A stretch of DNA of 14,927 nt from an uncultured Bacilli bacterium (GCA_944329255.1 CALVIA010000024.1:1-14927); one strand, 5' to 3'. Shown: positions 1 to 8,882, numbered from the stretch's first letter. The notes: a model not told the origin generated them from the sequence alone. Made by a program: numbers and translations.

Positions 1-37
1 TAATATTTTTTTTATAGTATTTAAAATAAATGTGTAG

Positions 38-55
38 TATAATTATATTGGTGAT
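38..55 (+). promoter_or_regulatory. Possible -10 box and RBS of recU
   Basis: A TATAAT hexamer sits at 38-43 and a GGTGAT Shine-Dalgarno-like sequence at 50-55, just before the recU ATG at 59. No good -35 hexamer is visible at the usual spacing. The same GGTGAT-type RBS precedes several other genes here (dnaD, cca, the KAP gene, the large recombinase). Confidence 0.4.
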
Positions 56-58
56 GGT

Positions 59-616
59 ATGCACTTAAACAAAACATTTTATAATAAATATGCAAATAGA
101 GGCATGGATTTAGAGTATGATATAAATAGTACTAATAAATATTATCTCGATAATAATATTGCAGTAATATATAAAAAACCAACTCCAATAAGAGTAAGTA
201 AGGTTTCATATAAAAATAATAATTCAAAAATAATAACTGAAGCATTTTATGAAATGCCATCAACTACTGATTATAATGGAATATATAAAGGAAAATATAT
301 TGATTTTGATGCAAAAGAAATAAAAAGTAAAACAAGCTATGCTCTTTCTAACATTCATAATCATCAACTTAAACATTTAGAAAAAGTTAAAGAACATGGA
401 GGAATAGCATTTTTAATTGTAAAATTTACAACTAATAATATAATTTTCTTAATTGAAATTGATAAAATTATAGATTTTATAAATAATTCAAATAGAAAAT
501 CAATTCCCATATCTTATTTTAAAGAAAACGGATATATTGTTAAAGAATCATATATTCCAAGAATTGATTATTTAAAAGTATTAGATAAAATATATTTTAA
601 AATGGAGGATTTATGA
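59..616 (+). CDS. recU: RecU Holliday junction resolvase
   Basis: RecU is the Holliday-junction-resolving endonuclease of Bacillota, acting in recombinational repair and chromosome segregation. At 185 aa the protein is near the usual family length. Visible family marks are the N-terminal NRGMDLEYDI segment (about residues 13-22), the acidic catalytic patch TDYNGIYKG followed by IDFDAKE (about residues 69-86), and a later hydrophobic core containing GGIAFLIVKF. The start is set by GGTGATGGT directly upstream. The stop TGA overlaps the start of the penicillin-binding gene (ATGA), so the two are translationally coupled. A recU-ponA pair is also found in Bacillus subtilis, which supports the call. 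Assignment is from recalled family features, without alignment. Confidence 0.93.
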   Translation: MHLNKTFYNKYANRGMDLEYDINSTNKYYLDNNIAVIYKKPTPIRVSKVSYKNNNSKIITEAFYEMPSTTDYNGIYKGKYIDFDAKEIKSKTSYALSNIHNHQLKHLEKVKEHGGIAFLIVKFTTNNIIFLIEIDKIIDFINNSNRKSIPISYFKENGYIVKESYIPRIDYLKVLDKIYFKMEDL

Positions 617-3540
617 AAAAAAATTTGACAAAAAAAGTTAAAAAAATTAAAAAAATATTTTCTAAAATAATTAAAGACAAACAATTATTAGCAATATTTT
701 TATTATTTATAATTGTTATACTATTAGGATGTTTTATAATAGGAATTTTAAGGACATTAATAATTTTAACTAGTTTAGCTATAGTTGGTTATATTATTAA
801 TCTTTATTTTAAAAATAAATATAATTTAAATAAGAAAACTATTAATGAAAGTAGTGATGATGTGAAAAAAAAGAATAATAAAAAGAAAAAAAATAAAAAT
901 AAAAAAGATAAATCAAAAATAATTAATACAATTATAAATGTTATTTTAGTACTTATTTTACTTGGAATAATGTTAGGAATGGGTTTTATGGCCTATATTG
1001 TAATTAGTGCTCCAGATTTTAACCCAAGTAATTTATATAGAAAAGAATCTAGCATAGTTTATGGAAGTGATGGAGAAGTAATTGGTAAATTAGGTTCTGA
1101 AATAAGAGATGTAATAACATTTGATGATATGCCACAAGTTTTAATTGATGCAATAATAGCAACAGAAGATTCTAGATTTTACCAACATAATGGTGTTGAC
1201 TTACCTAGATTCTTAAAAGCAGCATTTGGACAACTTCTTGGAAATTCTGCTGCAGGTGGTGGTTCTACTATAACAATGCAAGTAAGTAAACAAGCATATA
1301 CTAACCCTATTGCAACAGGAATTAAAGGAATAATAAGAAAGTTTACTGACGTATATTTAGCAATGTTTAAATTAGAAAAAAATTATACAAAAGAACAAAT
1401 ATTAGAATATTATGTCAATATTCCAGGTTTAGGTTCAAATTCTTTTGGAGTTGCTGAAGCAGCTAACACTTATTTTGGTAAAGATGTATCTGATTTAAAT
1501 TTATCAGAAGCTGCCCTTTTAGCTGGATTATTCCAAGCACCAAGTGCATATAATCCATATGTTCATCCTGATGCAGCTGGAGAAAGAAGAGCTGTTGTAT
1601 TAAGACTTATGAGAAGACACGGATATATAACTGAAGAACAAGAAGAAATGGCAAATGCAATAAGTGTTGAATCTTTACTTTCTGTTAAACAATATACTAA
1701 CCCTTATCAAAATTTTATTGATATGGTTATAGAAGAAATAGAAGAAAAAACTGGAGAAAATCCATATAATACTCCAATGAAAATATATACTACAATGGAT
1801 GTAGATAAACAAGAACATTTAAATAATGTAATAAATGGAGATCTATATACATGGGTTAATGATAAAGTACAAGTTGGTGTAGCAATTACAGATGTAGAAA
1901 CAGGTGCCCTTCTTGCAATAAGTGGAGGAAGAAATACTGTTTTACAAGGATATAATAGAGCTGCTCATTCAAAATTACAACCAGGATCAAGTGCTAAACC
2001 AATATTTGATTATGCACCTGGAATTGAATATTATAACTGGTCAACATATACTCCATTTATAGATGAAGAATGGGAATATTCAAATGGTTTGGGTATTAAA
2101 AACTGGGATGATACATATTACGGTTTCTTAACACTTAAACAGTCACTTGGTTTATCAAGAAACGTTCCAGCTTTAAAAGCATTTCAAAATATAAGTAATG
2201 ATAAAATATATAAATTTGCAACATCATTAGGACTTACCCCAGAAATGGAAGGAAATCTAGTTCATGAAGCTCACTCACTGGGAGCATTTAGTGGTACTAA
2301 TCCACTTGAAATGGCAAGTGCATATGCAGCATTTGCAAACGGTGGATACTACATAAAACCATATACAGTTACAAAAATAGTATATACAGACTCAAATCAA
2401 ACTAAAGAATTTAGGCCTTCAAAAGTTAGTGTTATGAAACCATCTACTGCATACTTAATTACAAACTCTCTTATATGGGCTGTAGAAAGCGGTGTAAGTA
2501 GTGGATCTAGAATATACGGAAGACAAGTTGCATCAAAAACAGGTACTACTAACTTTGATACACAAACAATAGAAGCATATGGATTGCCATATAGTGCAGT
2601 AAAAGATTATTGGGTTGTTGGTTATACCCCTAAAATATCAGTAGGACTTTGGTATGGATATGATAATATAACAGAAGGATATAATACTTTAGCTGATAAC
2701 AATAGAAAAGATAAAGTATTTAATACAATATTAAAAGGCATTGTAGATGATAGTCCAAAAACATTTGAAGTTCCAGTTGGAGTAACAGCTGTACAAGTAG
2801 AAAAAGGCACAATTCCTGCTATGTTACCAAGTGAAAATACTCCAAAAAATATGATTACAACAGAATATTTTAAAACAGGTACAGAGCCTACTCAAGTATC
2901 TCCAAGATATCAACAACTTAAAAATCCAAATAATTTTATAGTAGAAATAAATAAAACAAATGCTTCTCTTAGCTGGAATGAAGTTAGTATACCAGATTAC
3001 TATACAGAAGAATACATGAATAAATATATAACTGATAGTATGGGAGATACAAAAGAAAATTATATAGAATATAGAAAAGAAGAATTAGAAGAACTAGGAA
3101 CTTTTGGATATGATATATACATAAATGATAATTATATAACAACTACTACTGAAACATCAATTGATCTTGATATAAGTAGTTATGATGGTGATATAAAGTT
3201 TGTTGTAAAAACTGCTTGGTCAAAAAACAAAACTACTATAAGTTCTGGTAGTGAATTTACATATTCAAAATCAGAAGCATCATTAGTAAGTGTTACACCA
3301 AAAGGATTACCAATTGTAAATATTGCATTAAATACACATTATGTAGATGAATCTGTATTAGTATTAGATAATCTTAAAGATGTAACAAGTGAATGTAATA
3401 TTACAACAATAATAACTAATTCAAATAATGATTTATTATCTTCAGTTGATACAAGTACAGAAGATACATATAAAATAGAATATATAGTAAAATATAAAAA
3501 TAAAACATATAGAACAACAAGAACAGTTATAGTAAGTTAA
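613..3540 (+). CDS. ponA: Class A penicillin-binding protein (PBP1)
   Basis: This is a bifunctional peptidoglycan synthase with a GT51 glycosyltransferase domain and a DD-transpeptidase domain, anchored in the membrane. The GT51 motifs are ATEDSRFYQH (catalytic Glu about 185) and GGGSTITMQVSK. The transpeptidase motifs are S459-S-A-K462 (SxxK), S515-R-N517 (SxN) and K642-T-G644 (KTG). The protein is long (975 aa), with about 300 residues after KTG that include a fibronectin-like or beta-rich tail ending in Ser/Thr-rich sequence. The N-terminus is unusual: a lysine-rich start, two hydrophobic stretches (about 24-46 and 48-66), a very lysine-rich linker (67-102), then the expected membrane anchor (about 104-130). 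It overlaps recU by 4 nt, and a strong terminator follows its stop. Confidence 0.95.
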   Translation: MKKNLTKKVKKIKKIFSKIIKDKQLLAIFLLFIIVILLGCFIIGILRTLIILTSLAIVGYIINLYFKNKYNLNKKTINESSDDVKKKNNKKKKNKNKKDKSKIINTIINVILVLILLGIMLGMGFMAYIVISAPDFNPSNLYRKESSIVYGSDGEVIGKLGSEIRDVITFDDMPQVLIDAIIATEDSRFYQHNGVDLPRFLKAAFGQLLGNSAAGGGSTITMQVSKQAYTNPIATGIKGIIRKFTDVYLAMFKLEKNYTKEQILEYYVNIPGLGSNSFGVAEAANTYFGKDVSDLNLSEAALLAGLFQAPSAYNPYVHPDAAGERRAVVLRLMRRHGYITEEQEEMANAISVESLLSVKQYTNPYQNFIDMVIEEIEEKTGENPYNTPMKIYTTMDVDKQEHLNNVINGDLYTWVNDKVQVGVAITDVETGALLAISGGRNTVLQGYNRAAHSKLQPGSSAKPIFDYAPGIEYYNWSTYTPFIDEEWEYSNGLGIKNWDDTYYGFLTLKQSLGLSRNVPALKAFQNISNDKIYKFATSLGLTPEMEGNLVHEAHSLGAFSGTNPLEMASAYAAFANGGYYIKPYTVTKIVYTDSNQTKEFRPSKVSVMKPSTAYLITNSLIWAVESGVSSGSRIYGRQVASKTGTTNFDTQTIEAYGLPYSAVKDYWVVGYTPKISVGLWYGYDNITEGYNTLADNNRKDKVFNTILKGIVDDSPKTFEVPVGVTAVQVEKGTIPAMLPSENTPKNMITTEYFKTGTEPTQVSPRYQQLKNPNNFIVEINKTNASLSWNEVSIPDYYTEEYMNKYITDSMGDTKENYIEYRKEELEELGTFGYDIYINDNYITTTTETSIDLDISSYDGDIKFVVKTAWSKNKTTISSGSEFTYSKSEASLVSVTPKGLPIVNIALNTHYVDESVLVLDNLKDVTSECNITTIITNSNNDLLSSVDTSTEDTYKIEYIVKYKNKTYRTTRTVIVS

Positions 3541-3568
3541 AAGGAATCATTCAAAATGATTCCTTTTT
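3539..3568. terminator. Bidirectional terminator shared by ponA and nth
   Basis: A 13-bp perfect stem (3539-3551 with 3555-3567) has a 3-nt loop, with A-tracts and T-tracts on the two sides. It can therefore stop transcription from both converging genes. The last base of the ponA stop is in the left arm, and the nth stop codon (3551-3553) runs into the loop. Confidence 0.9.
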
Positions 3569-4168
3569 ACATATATTTTTTAACTTACAATTATCACATA
3601 AAGGTTTTTTACTTTTACAATAATATCTTCCAAATAAAACAAACTGATGATGACATCTATTAATTTTATCACCAGGTAATAATTTATACATTTTTTTCTC
3701 TATTTCTAATGCATCATCATTTTTAGATACTAACCCCAATCTTTTAGTTACTCTCATAACATGAGTATCAACTGCAAAATATGGATAATTATATAATGTG
3801 GATAAAACCAAATTAGCAGTCTTTCTCCCTACTCCATCCAAACTCATTAATTTATCTATTTCATCAGGAATTACTCCATTAAATTCCTCATCAATTTTAA
3901 TAGCTATATTTTTTATATACATAGCTTTTTTATTTGCCATTCCAATAGGTTTTAATATATCTTCTAAATCGCTTAAAAAAGCCATTTTTAAAGACTTAAT
4001 ATCATATTTATTAAATAATACCCTAGTAACATTATTAACCTTCTTATCAGTTGTTTGAGCACTTAAAACAACTGATATTAAAAATTCAAAATCATTATTA
4101 TAAATTAATTCACATTTAGGATTAGGAAATAATAAATCAAAATAATTCAAAATCTCATTCATCATCAT
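3551..4168 (-). CDS. nth: Endonuclease III (DNA glycosylase/AP lyase)
   Basis: This base-excision repair enzyme removes oxidised pyrimidines and cleaves the abasic site. The helix-hairpin-helix motif LDGVGRKTANLVL carries the catalytic Lys, and AVDTHVMR carries the catalytic Asp. The C-terminus has four cysteines spaced C-x6-C-x2-C-x5-C, the [4Fe-4S] cluster pattern of the family. At 205 aa it is of normal size. The ORF begins with three consecutive Met codons, and the exact start is uncertain because the region overlaps the last 14 nt of dnaD. It is coupled to dnaD, and the order dnaD-nth facing ponA-recU matches Bacillus subtilis as recalled, minus ypoC. Confidence 0.95.
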   Translation of the reverse strand: MMMNEILNYFDLLFPNPKCELIYNNDFEFLISVVLSAQTTDKKVNNVTRVLFNKYDIKSLKMAFLSDLEDILKPIGMANKKAMYIKNIAIKIDEEFNGVIPDEIDKLMSLDGVGRKTANLVLSTLYNYPYFAVDTHVMRVTKRLGLVSKNDDALEIEKKMYKLLPGDKINRCHHQFVLFGRYYCKSKKPLCDNCKLKNICKKESF

Positions 4169-4793
4169 TTAACCAATCAATATCAGGAATCACAACATTA
4201 TTTTCCTTTCTAAAATCTTTTTTATTCTTATTTACTTTATCAATAGAATCAATTCCCTTTTTATTCCATTCAAATAAAATCCTGTCAATATACCTAAAAT
4301 TATTTACCCCATTAATAACCGCTTCCCTTAAAGCAGCCAAAATAATCTCTTCCTTATAATTACAATCAATCCATCCATTTATAAGTTCATACTCAATAGG
4401 AGATAAACTCCTTCCCAATTCTTTTTCAAAAATAGAAAATAAATTAGATTCCTTAACATCATCAACAGAAACTAAATCTAAAAAAACCTTATTATAAAAT
4501 AAATCTAAATTTACATATTCCTCAATTTTACCAGCTTCATTCTTCTTTAAATCAATTTGAATTAACTTTTTCATACATAAATCATTAATAAAATTCATAA
4601 CATCTTTAACATCCATATTAAGTTCATTTTTAAATAAATTATAATCACAAACAAAATAACTACCTTTATTAATAAAATATACAAAAAGAACAAAAGAATC
4701 TATACTTAAATCCAGTTTTTTATAATTTTTAAGTATATATTCAGAAATAACATAATTCTTACACTTCATAAAATCAAGAATTTTTGAATCCAT
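4155..4793 (-). CDS. dnaD: DnaD replication initiation protein
   Basis: DnaD is a primosomal protein that helps load the replicative helicase in Bacillota. The N-terminal ~100 residues look like the winged-helix domain. The C-terminal DnaB_2-type domain is recognisable from LSPIEYELINGWID and the signature Tyr-x3-Ile-x3-Trp, seen as YIDRILFEW. The length (212 aa) is close to the Bacillus protein. The start has GGTGAT a few bases upstream (minus strand, about 4798-4803). The 3' end overlaps nth by 14 nt, so they form one transcriptional unit. The acidic, Asn/Lys-rich tail is typical of this genome. Confidence 0.88.
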   Translation of the reverse strand: MDSKILDFMKCKNYVISEYILKNYKKLDLSIDSFVLFVYFINKGSYFVCDYNLFKNELNMDVKDVMNFINDLCMKKLIQIDLKKNEAGKIEEYVNLDLFYNKVFLDLVSVDDVKESNLFSIFEKELGRSLSPIEYELINGWIDCNYKEEIILAALREAVINGVNNFRYIDRILFEWNKKGIDSIDKVNKNKKDFRKENNVVIPDIDWLNDDE

Positions 4794-4875
4794 TTTATCA
4801 CCCCATTTAATATTTTATCAAAACAAATAAATATACATAACAATAACAATTTTATTTTATATAGAAAATTATAAC

Positions 4876-4896
4876 AAAAAGCACTAAAAAGTGCTA
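4876..4896 (-). terminator. Intrinsic terminator of cca
   Basis: On the minus strand a 6-bp stem AGCACT/AGTGCT (4890-4895 with 4880-4885) has a four-T loop and is followed by a T-tract (4876-4880 on the plus strand as A). The cca stop codon (4894-4896) lies inside the first arm. Confidence 0.75.
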
Positions 4897-5976
4897 ATAA
4901 TTTTTTAAAATATATTCTCTAATATTATCTTTTTTATTTTTTAACTTTTTATTTAATATTTTTATTTCTAAATCATCAAATAAATCCTTTATCCACTTAC
5001 CTTCTTTAATATCTAATAGTTTTTTAGCATCATAAGTGCTAAAATCAATATCTTTTCTAGATCTAATAGGAAGCTTTCTATCCATATTTACAATAACTTT
5101 TTTATTAATACCTAATATTTCAGCAGCAATACAAGTTTTATATAACCCATATTTATATATTTCATATTTTCCAATACTTTTATTATTTACTATCTTAATA
5201 ATATCATTTAACATATCCTTTTCAATCTTAGAAAAAGGGTAAACATCACAAACATCAAGTTGTGCCCATATTCCTATTACATCACTAGTAATTCTCAATT
5301 TATCTAGTCTAAAATCTAAATATTTGTCAACATTTAAAGACTTTAACAATCTAATACCATACTTAGCATTAGAAGAAGAAAAAATTTTTACTAACTCAAC
5401 TTTTTTTCTATCATATGATATTTCTTTTAACAAATAAGCATTATCACAAATACTAGATAAAATATTAGTATCCATTTTAAAATTTAAAACAGTAGCAAAT
5501 CTAATAGCCCTTAAAATTCTTAAAGGATCTTCCTTAAACTTTAAATTAGCATCTCCTAAAGATCTTATAACTTTACTTTTTATATCCTTTATTCCATTAA
5601 ATAAATCAATAATATTTCCATTAGAATCCATTGCTAATGCATTAACAGTAAAATCCCTTCTTTGTAAATCCAAATTCAAATCATCAATATATTCTATTTC
5701 AACAGGTCTTCTATTTTCATATTTCAATTCTTTTCTAAAAGTTGTAATTTCATATCTTACATTTTTATAATAAATTGTAACAGCACCATATTTTTCTTTA
5801 GGTAAAATTGCATCTTCAAATATATTAACTAAATCCTTAGGTTTAGCATTAGTACATATATCAATATCAGAAGATTCTCTTTTCATACAATAATCCCTAA
5901 CACAACCACCTACTAAATAAGCACTAAAACCAAAATCTTCTATCTTTTTTAAAACACTTAAATTATCTTTTAGCAT
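4894..5976 (-). CDS. cca: CCA-adding tRNA nucleotidyltransferase
   Basis: This enzyme adds or repairs the 3'-CCA end of tRNAs. Class II nucleotidyltransferase signatures are visible: YLVGGCVRD (about residues 20-28) followed by SSDIDICT, whose two Asp residues bind metal; RRDFTVNALAMD; and DPLRILRAIRFA of the nucleotide-recognition neck region. The protein is 360 aa, somewhat shorter than the ~400 aa Bacillus enzyme, and no clear HD domain was seen. The start codon has a GGTGAT-type RBS on the minus strand. It is followed by its own terminator, which separates it from dnaD. A related poly(A) polymerase is the alternative, but in Bacillota this arrangement is normally Cca. Confidence 0.92.
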   Translation of the reverse strand: MLKDNLSVLKKIEDFGFSAYLVGGCVRDYCMKRESSDIDICTNAKPKDLVNIFEDAILPKEKYGAVTIYYKNVRYEITTFRKELKYENRRPVEIEYIDDLNLDLQRRDFTVNALAMDSNGNIIDLFNGIKDIKSKVIRSLGDANLKFKEDPLRILRAIRFATVLNFKMDTNILSSICDNAYLLKEISYDRKKVELVKIFSSSNAKYGIRLLKSLNVDKYLDFRLDKLRITSDVIGIWAQLDVCDVYPFSKIEKDMLNDIIKIVNNKSIGKYEIYKYGLYKTCIAAEILGINKKVIVNMDRKLPIRSRKDIDFSTYDAKKLLDIKEGKWIKDLFDDLEIKILNKKLKNKKDNIREYILKNY

Positions 5977-6001
5977 TTTATCACCATAAACATTATATCA
6001 C

Positions 6002-6028
6002 AAAAAAAGATAAAGCAATGCTTTATCT
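6002..6028 (-). terminator. Intrinsic terminator of the HU gene
   Basis: A 9-bp stem (6008-6016 with 6020-6028) with a 3-nt loop is followed on the minus strand by seven T residues (6002-6008). It lies 7 nt beyond the HU stop codon. Confidence 0.88.
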
Positions 6029-6034
6029 ATATAA

Positions 6035-6307
6035 TTATTTTACAGCTTCTTTTAATTTGCTTCCAACTTTAACTGATACTGCATTACAAGCAGGGATAAC
6101 AATAGTTTCTCCAGTTTGTGGATTACGAGCATTACGTTCTTTTCTAACTTTCTTTTCAAAAGTTAAAAAACCAACTAAAGAAACCTTACCTTCTTTTACT
6201 AATCCTTCAGTTACTCCTTTTACAAAAGCATCTAATGCACGACCAGCTTCAGCTTTAGTCATTCCAGCTTCTTCAGCCATAAATTCTACTAATTCAGTCT
6301 TTGACAT
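6035..6307 (-). CDS. hup: HU-family DNA-binding protein
   Basis: HU is a small dimeric nucleoid protein that bends DNA and supports recombination and replication. At 90 aa it is the standard length. Visible features are the N-terminal helices (MSKTELVEFMAEEAG), the VSLVGFLTFE turn and the RNARNPQTGE arm motif with the intercalating Pro. The RBS GGGAGG lies 5 nt before the ATG. The gene sits close to spoIVA, as hbs does in Bacillus subtilis, although here a CYTH-like gene lies between them. Its codon use is less AT-rich than its neighbours, as expected for a highly expressed gene. Confidence 0.96.
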   Translation of the reverse strand: MSKTELVEFMAEEAGMTKAEAGRALDAFVKGVTEGLVKEGKVSLVGFLTFEKKVRKERNARNPQTGETIVIPACNAVSVKVGSKLKEAVK

Positions 6308-6434
6308 AATTACCTCCCTATTTTTTAAGCAAACTATGCTTATACATATAAGTTATCATTTTTATAATATAAAATCAAGTATTTTTACTTAATTTTAAAA
6401 AATAACTGTATAACTATTATTATTTTTATATATA

Positions 6435-6908
6435 TTAATTTATTTTATACTTATCATTTAAATTTTTTAAATTATTATAGACAAAATCTACCTCTTTTTT
6501 ATTACCTTCAATAGCAACAACATAAGACTTACTAGGTAATAAATATTCATCAATCTCAAATCTAATATTGCCCTTTATAAATGTACTCCTTATTCTCTCT
6601 AAAGTATTATCCTTTACAAATCCTAAAAAAGTCAAAATATTATCACAACTAAGAACATCAAAGAAAACAATACTTTTGCTTTCTTTTCTAATATTTAAAT
6701 CATAACTATTTATTTTGTCTTCCTTAAAGTCAAGAGAACAAATTGTATTATCTTTATAAATATCTTCAGTTATTCTACCAATTAAACAATTATTTCTATA
6801 TATTGTTCTTATTTGTTTATTACAGTTAATTAATTTAAAACTGTTTTTATTACAATAATCTATATATGGCCTTATATTACTAACATTAAAACTATACTCA
6901 TATTCCAT
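6435..6908 (-). CDS. Putative CYTH-domain protein
   Basis: The C-terminal half resembles the CYTH (CyaB/thiamine-triphosphatase) fold: a run of alternating Glu/Arg, FLGFVKDNTLERIRS, then FEIDEYLLPSKSYVVAIEG, which looks like the family's Asp-Glu plus LEIEG strand. The N-terminal ExExK signature is partly kept (MEYEYSF has two Glu but Ser in place of Lys), so catalytic activity is uncertain. The start chosen is the ATG at 6908, preceded by AAAGG 8 nt upstream; the longer reading from 6956 would place a hydrophobic Tyr/Ile run encoded by a simple AT repeat before it. It lies just downstream of spoIVA and its terminator. Family assignment is tentative. Confidence 0.55.
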   Translation of the reverse strand: MEYEYSFNVSNIRPYIDYCNKNSFKLINCNKQIRTIYRNNCLIGRITEDIYKDNTICSLDFKEDKINSYDLNIRKESKSIVFFDVLSCDNILTFLGFVKDNTLERIRSTFIKGNIRFEIDEYLLPSKSYVVAIEGNKKEVDFVYNNLKNLNDKYKIN

Positions 6909-6921
6909 AACATAACCTTTC

Positions 6922-6955
6922 AAAAATAATATAATAATATAATAATATAATAACA
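6922..6955. repeat. Simple AT repeat (ATAATAAT-type)
   Basis: Several tandem copies of an AATAATATA-like unit lie between the spoIVA terminator and the CYTH-like gene start. It is low-complexity sequence and likely slippage-prone, with no specific function evident. Confidence 0.6.
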
Positions 6956-6956
6956 T

Positions 6957-6983
6957 AAAAAATAGCTATATAACTATAGCTAT
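6957..6983 (-). terminator. Terminator of spoIVA
   Basis: A 9-bp perfect stem (6962-6970 with 6975-6983) has a 4-nt loop and is followed on the minus strand by six T residues (6957-6962). The spoIVA stop codon TAG (6966-6968) lies inside the stem. Confidence 0.85.
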
Positions 6984-7244
6984 CATATTATTTGACCCCT
7001 TATTAACCACTTTTGTTAAGGTACTTTGTAATTTATACCTTATATTTTCTGGCATCATAGATACCTTAGCTTGAATCCCTTCTTGAATAATATTATCAAG
7101 GCTTCTTCCAAATATTTCTGATTTCCATATATTTTTAGGGTCCTTATCACAATCTTTCATTAAATAATTAACTAGTTCCTTACTTTGCATTTCACTTCCT
7201 ATTATTGGTTCAAAAGTAGATTCAACATCAACTCTAACCATATG
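6966..7244 (-). CDS. spoIVA: SpoIVA, 3' part of the interrupted gene
   Basis: SpoIVA is the ATPase that polymerises on the forespore surface and forms the basement layer of the spore coat. This piece encodes the C-terminal end: VRVDVESTFEPIIGSE, then IWKSEIFGRSL, EGIQAKVSMMPENIRYKLQ and the terminal IAIVI. It closely resembles the C-terminus of Bacillus SpoIVA as I remember it (IFGRSL, EGIQAKLSLMPENARYKL, ending GLIAIIL). The ORF would open at an ATG at 7247-7245, but that codon is element DNA; true spoIVA sequence starts at the CAT codon at 7244-7242. No N-terminal Walker motifs are present, so the piece is inactive alone. The rest of the gene is at 14853-14927 and beyond the window. No internal stop or frameshift is present, as expected for a gene rebuilt by excision. 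Confidence 0.92.
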   Translation of the reverse strand, partial: HMVRVDVESTFEPIIGSEMQSKELVNYLMKDCDKDPKNIWKSEIFGRSLDNIIQEGIQAKVSMMPENIRYKLQSTLTKVVNKGSNNMIAIVI

Positions 7245-8868
7245 CATAAGAACTATTAAACTGCTGTGATTTATTTTTTATATAATCGGCTTCTATTTCG
7301 GTGCCGACTTTTAGGTATATTTTTAATTTAACTTTCTTTTTATCATCCATATGATATACGACAATTTTATCTAATAATTCAAATAATACTTCATCACTAG
7401 GATTATTAACTTTATTTTCAATTAACAATTCTAATTTTTTTATTTCTTCTTCCATATTATTAGCTTTTAATTCTTCTTCTTTAATAACATTTAATTCTTT
7501 TTCAATTTTACTTAATCTTAAATTACAGTCATCATTTCTTTCTTTAAACTCTTTATCACTAATAATTTCATTTATATTATGACTTAATAATTTATCTTTT
7601 TCCTTTTTAATCTTTTCTATTTCGCTCAACTTTTTATTTTTTTCTTTCTCAAAATCTCTTAAACTTATATTTTCTCTATATAAATTAGTTAAATTATAAA
7701 TAATTGACTTTCTTTGATTTATAAAATCTATTAAATTATGTCTTAATATTTTAACTAATTCTTTTTCATATAAAACTGGTGTTTTACATTTATCATCTTT
7801 ACTTCTATTATTATGAGGACATATCCATACGACTTCATCATCTTTTGTCTTATAATTATATACTTTTCTATGAAAATGTCTATTATGTTCATTACATACT
7901 ATTTTACCACTAAATTTATATCTATTTTGATAAATTCTTTTATCAACATCTTTATACTTATCACTTCTTTGATTATATATCTTTTGTGCTAAATCCCATA
8001 TTTCTTCACTTACAATAGGGGGAACAGTATCATAATCTTTATACATAATCCAATCTTCTTCATCTTTTCTAACAATTGTTTTTAATTTATAGTCAACAAT
8101 CGTTGTTTTATTTCCACAATAATAACCTTTATATTTTGGGTTTTTAATAATATTTGCTACTGTTGTCATAGCAAGTACATTTCCATTTCTATTTTTAAAA
8201 CCTTCTTTATATAATTCCCTTGCTATTGCAGCCATTCCATATTTACCACTACAATATAATTCAAATATTCTTTTAACCATTTTTGCTTCTTCTTCATTTA
8301 TAACTAACTTACCATCTTTTTTATCATAACCCCATATATCATTATTACCTAAAACTCTGCCACTCTTAATAGATCTTTTAAAACCAAATTTAACTCTTTC
8401 TGATAATTTCCTAACTTCATCTTGTGCTAATGATGTCATTATTGTTAGTCTTAATTCTGAATCAGCGTCTAATGTATTTATATTATCATTTAAGAAATAT
8501 ACACCAACACCATCTTTTAATAATTCTCTTGTATTTTTAATACTATCTAATGTATCCCTTGCAAACCTTGATACTTCCTTTGTGATAATTAAATCAAATT
8601 TACCTTCTTTAGCATCTTTAATCATTTTATTAAAACTATCTCTTTTATTTGTTGATGTCCCACTTATTCCTTCATCAACATAACCTTCAACAAATTCCCA
8701 ATTTTCTTTTTCTCTTATCATTTCTTCAAAGAAATTAACTTGATTTTCTAATGAATTTAATTGTTCATATTTATCTGTTGAAACCCTTGCATAATAGGCA
8801 ACTCTTAATTTTAAATCAAATACCGTTTTCCCAGTTTTAAATTCTTCTCTTATTTTATATAAATCCAT
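7234..8868 (-). CDS. Large serine recombinase (SpoIVCA-like integrase/excisionase)
   Basis: This site-specific recombinase most likely inserts and excises the whole element. An N-terminal resolvase domain (about 22-165) has the catalytic Ser30 in YYARVSTD and the EVSRFARD arginine motif. A recombinase domain follows (about 175-300), with ELYKEGF and NPKYKGYYCG. The zinc ribbon has C325, H328, C350 and C361, a CxxH variant of the usual CxxC. A long Lys/Glu coiled coil spans about 385-475. The RBS is AAAGGTGATG. It lies 14 nt after the 91-aa gene, presumably one operon. In the integrated state the last codon (Gly544) and the stop TAG (7234-7236) are supplied by host spoIVA DNA. In the excised circle the frame continues across attP into 35 codons at 14850-14743. 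The protein appears intact. Confidence 0.93.
   Translation of the reverse strand: MDLYKIREEFKTGKTVFDLKLRVAYYARVSTDKYEQLNSLENQVNFFEEMIREKENWEFVEGYVDEGISGTSTNKRDSFNKMIKDAKEGKFDLIITKEVSRFARDTLDSIKNTRELLKDGVGVYFLNDNINTLDADSELRLTIMTSLAQDEVRKLSERVKFGFKRSIKSGRVLGNNDIWGYDKKDGKLVINEEEAKMVKRIFELYCSGKYGMAAIARELYKEGFKNRNGNVLAMTTVANIIKNPKYKGYYCGNKTTIVDYKLKTIVRKDEEDWIMYKDYDTVPPIVSEEIWDLAQKIYNQRSDKYKDVDKRIYQNRYKFSGKIVCNEHNRHFHRKVYNYKTKDDEVVWICPHNNRSKDDKCKTPVLYEKELVKILRHNLIDFINQRKSIIYNLTNLYRENISLRDFEKEKNKKLSEIEKIKKEKDKLLSHNINEIISDKEFKERNDDCNLRLSKIEKELNVIKEEELKANNMEEEIKKLELLIENKVNNPSDEVLFELLDKIVVYHMDDKKKVKLKIYLKVGTEIEADYIKNKSQQFNSSYAYG
7240..7269. other. attL: spoIVA 3' junction with the element
   Basis: The shared core ATATG is at 7240-7244. 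Left of it is spoIVA; right of it is element DNA. The element-side arm 7245-7269 matches the reverse complement of the arm at the other end (14829-14853) at 19 of 25 positions when centred on TG at 7243-7244. This half-site lies within the 3' coding end of the recombinase gene. Confidence 0.85.
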
Positions 8869-8882
8869 TTATATCATCACCT

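Noticed and set aside
5036..5242. Short ORFs opposite nth, cca, HU and ponA
   Set aside because: They are antisense to well-supported genes, lack RBS, and have hydrophobic compositions typical of reversed AT-rich coding sequence.
6922..6955. CRISPR-like or iteron array
   Set aside because: The repeated unit is a simple AT tract without spacers.
6966..7247. Independent 93-aa gene starting at the ATG at 7247
   Set aside because: The ATG is element-derived, has no RBS, and the protein is the SpoIVA C-terminus.
8560..8580. Rolling-circle nick site (CTTGATA) on the plus strand within the recombinase gene
   Set aside because: It is inside a conserved coding region, far from rep and without a flanking hairpin, so it is probably chance.
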